A stretch of DNA of 64,000 nucleotides from Stercorarius parasiticus (lineage: Eukaryota > Chordata > Aves > Charadriiformes > Stercorariidae), in NCBI GenBank assembly GCA_013396915.1, contig VWZL01002498.1:19298-83297 (forward strand), given 5' to 3'. Below the pieces are notes generated by a model, which did not search any database, was not told where the DNA came from, and worked only from the letters and a program-made list of their open reading frames with translations. Shown piece after piece: positions 62,987-64,000 of this stretch; position 1 is the first letter of the stretch, and each line of letters starts with the position of its first letter. The translations under genes were made by a program, and so were the position numbers.

Positions 62987-63851
62987 GTATTGTTTTAAGA
63001 TTTACTAGTTGTCAATGCTCTAACATTAGAAATAGAATTCTGAGTGAAAAACGGTGATAGACAGTTTCCTAACAGAGTACAAATGCTCAAATGCAATGTT
63101 AAATATGTTTTCAGCGTCTTTCTTTCACCTCCTAATTGCAGTAATCTTCCTTTGTCTACCTTAGTAATTATTCGTCTCCCTCCCCGTGCTGTATTTGGAC
63201 ATATCCCATTTATTTGGCTGGTTTTCCTTTCAATATCCCTTGGAGGCAGTGAAATGCTGTTATTTTACAGCTTGACACCAAGACACACGGAAATTGGGGT
63301 AGAAGTTCTTTCTCAATTTAGAACCCAGTCCCACGAAAAGTTCCTACACTGCCTACATGCATCCTTATTTCTAGATTAAATTTCTTCCAGTGAAATTCCA
63401 TAGATGACTAAAAGCTGAGAAAGCTGTGCTCAGAACTGTCCCAGTTTTGACAGCAACAAGCCTAAAAATGCCTCACTCTTGCAGGGCTCCCTCTGACCCA
63501 TACAATACACCAGGTACAGTCCTGCCGTCCTTGCTGTGGAACTGACCTGGTGGGCATGTCTGCTCACGCCAAACAGGTCAGAATCTCTAACCTTGTTGCA
63601 GGAAATTAATTTACTTCTATTACAGACAGAGGATCTGAGCCTGCCCCTCCCACCTGCAGAGAGCCGACCACAAGATATTTGGGGCTTAGCAGTCTCATTC
63701 TGGTTCGTTGTAGCTGTTCACTAATGAAGGGGCATAATGAACAGACCTTCCTACTTCAGCTGTTAGGGCACTGACCTGAGAGAGCCAAGACCAAAGTTCT
63801 AGTTCTTTGTCTTGGTAACTTTTAATATAAAATGCTTAGTTTGTTCCTGGG
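62987..63851. other. Start of ARMC3 intron 15
   Basis: Intronic sequence after the last exon seen. The plus-strand open frame at 63044-63379 has no recognisable product. No further ARMC3 exon was found before the window edge. Confidence 0.4.
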
Positions 63852-64000
63852 TGTCGTGGTTTTGGCCGTATTGGCCAATCGTAACGACAGATGGCCCTCC
63901 CCCACCTCTCTCCTCAGAGAGGAGAGGAAGAGATAAGGAGATTTATGAGTTTAGAAAAAGAACTAAACTACTTCAATGAAAATAATAATAAATAAGAAAA
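63852..64000 (-). mobile_element. Edge of an ERV LTR, cut by the window end
   Basis: TGTCGTGGTTTTGGCCGTAT opens the element, followed by a CTCTCTCCTCAGAGAGGAGA hairpin-like block and an AATAATAATAAATAA run. These are the features of a common bird LTR read in antisense. The remainder lies beyond the window, so I cannot tell a solo LTR from a longer provirus. Confidence 0.65.

Noticed and set aside
63044..63379. Possible extra ARMC3 exon in the 111-codon open frame
   Set aside because: The translation does not resemble the ARMC3 linker or C-terminal domain, and no phase-2-compatible acceptor and donor pair stands out.
1..64000. CRISPR arrays, phage, plasmid or bacterial gene clusters
   Set aside because: No spaced direct repeats, ribosome-binding-site operons or prokaryotic coding density are present. 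The sequence is plainly vertebrate.

Overview
The window is vertebrate nuclear DNA and almost certainly avian. Several families of CR1 LINE copies end in the ATTCTATG-type tail typical of birds, there are bird-type endogenous-retrovirus LTRs, and the only protein-coding gene is split into small exons with GT-AG introns. There is no operon, phage, plasmid or CRISPR structure. I recognised families from memory, with no database search.

Layout. Positions 1-9.48 kb are upstream intergenic DNA: AT-rich unique sequence, two related ERV LTRs in opposite orientation (5601-6178 and about 6310-6858), and a CR1 copy (about 8000-9165) that contains a 103-base assembly gap. A CpG island at about 9480-9990 is the promoter. 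It carries a perfect NRF1 palindrome and, 7 bp downstream, a near-consensus RFX X-box, followed by a probable untranslated first exon with a splice donor at 9712/9713. The rest of the window, to 64000, is one plus-strand gene, ARMC3 (armadillo repeat containing 3).

Fourteen coding exons were placed by hand: 20786-20833, 28087-28204, 30692-30817, 32547-32615, 32947-33122, 34440-34634, 35431-35614, 41419-41571, 41697-41802, 55522-55771, 56944-57080, 60638-60806, 61704-61804 and 62894-62986. All have GT-AG borders and compatible phases, and they join into 641 complete codons plus two bases with no stop. This covers the armadillo-repeat array and the start of the linker. The C-terminal EDR1/CTR1/ARMC3 peptidase-like domain must lie beyond position 64000.

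The introns hold most of the repeats. These include young 5'-truncated CR1 copies in both orientations, a nested CR1-in-CR1 insertion near 24.17 kb, much older CR1 remains (about 11.3-11.9 kb, 25.1-26.35 kb, 57.7-59.0 kb), an ERV LTR in intron 1 (19856-20441), the start of another LTR at the right edge (63852 onward), a hAT-Charlie-like terminus (52114) and several simple repeats.

Biology. ARMC3 is a testis- and cilium-associated armadillo protein needed for normal sperm flagella in mammals. An RFX X-box beside an NRF1 site in its CpG-island promoter fits that role. I found no novel multi-gene system. The items most worth checking are the promoter architecture, an alternative first-exon donor, a minus-strand open frame that ends at a consensus splice donor in intron 2, and the repeat rearrangements.
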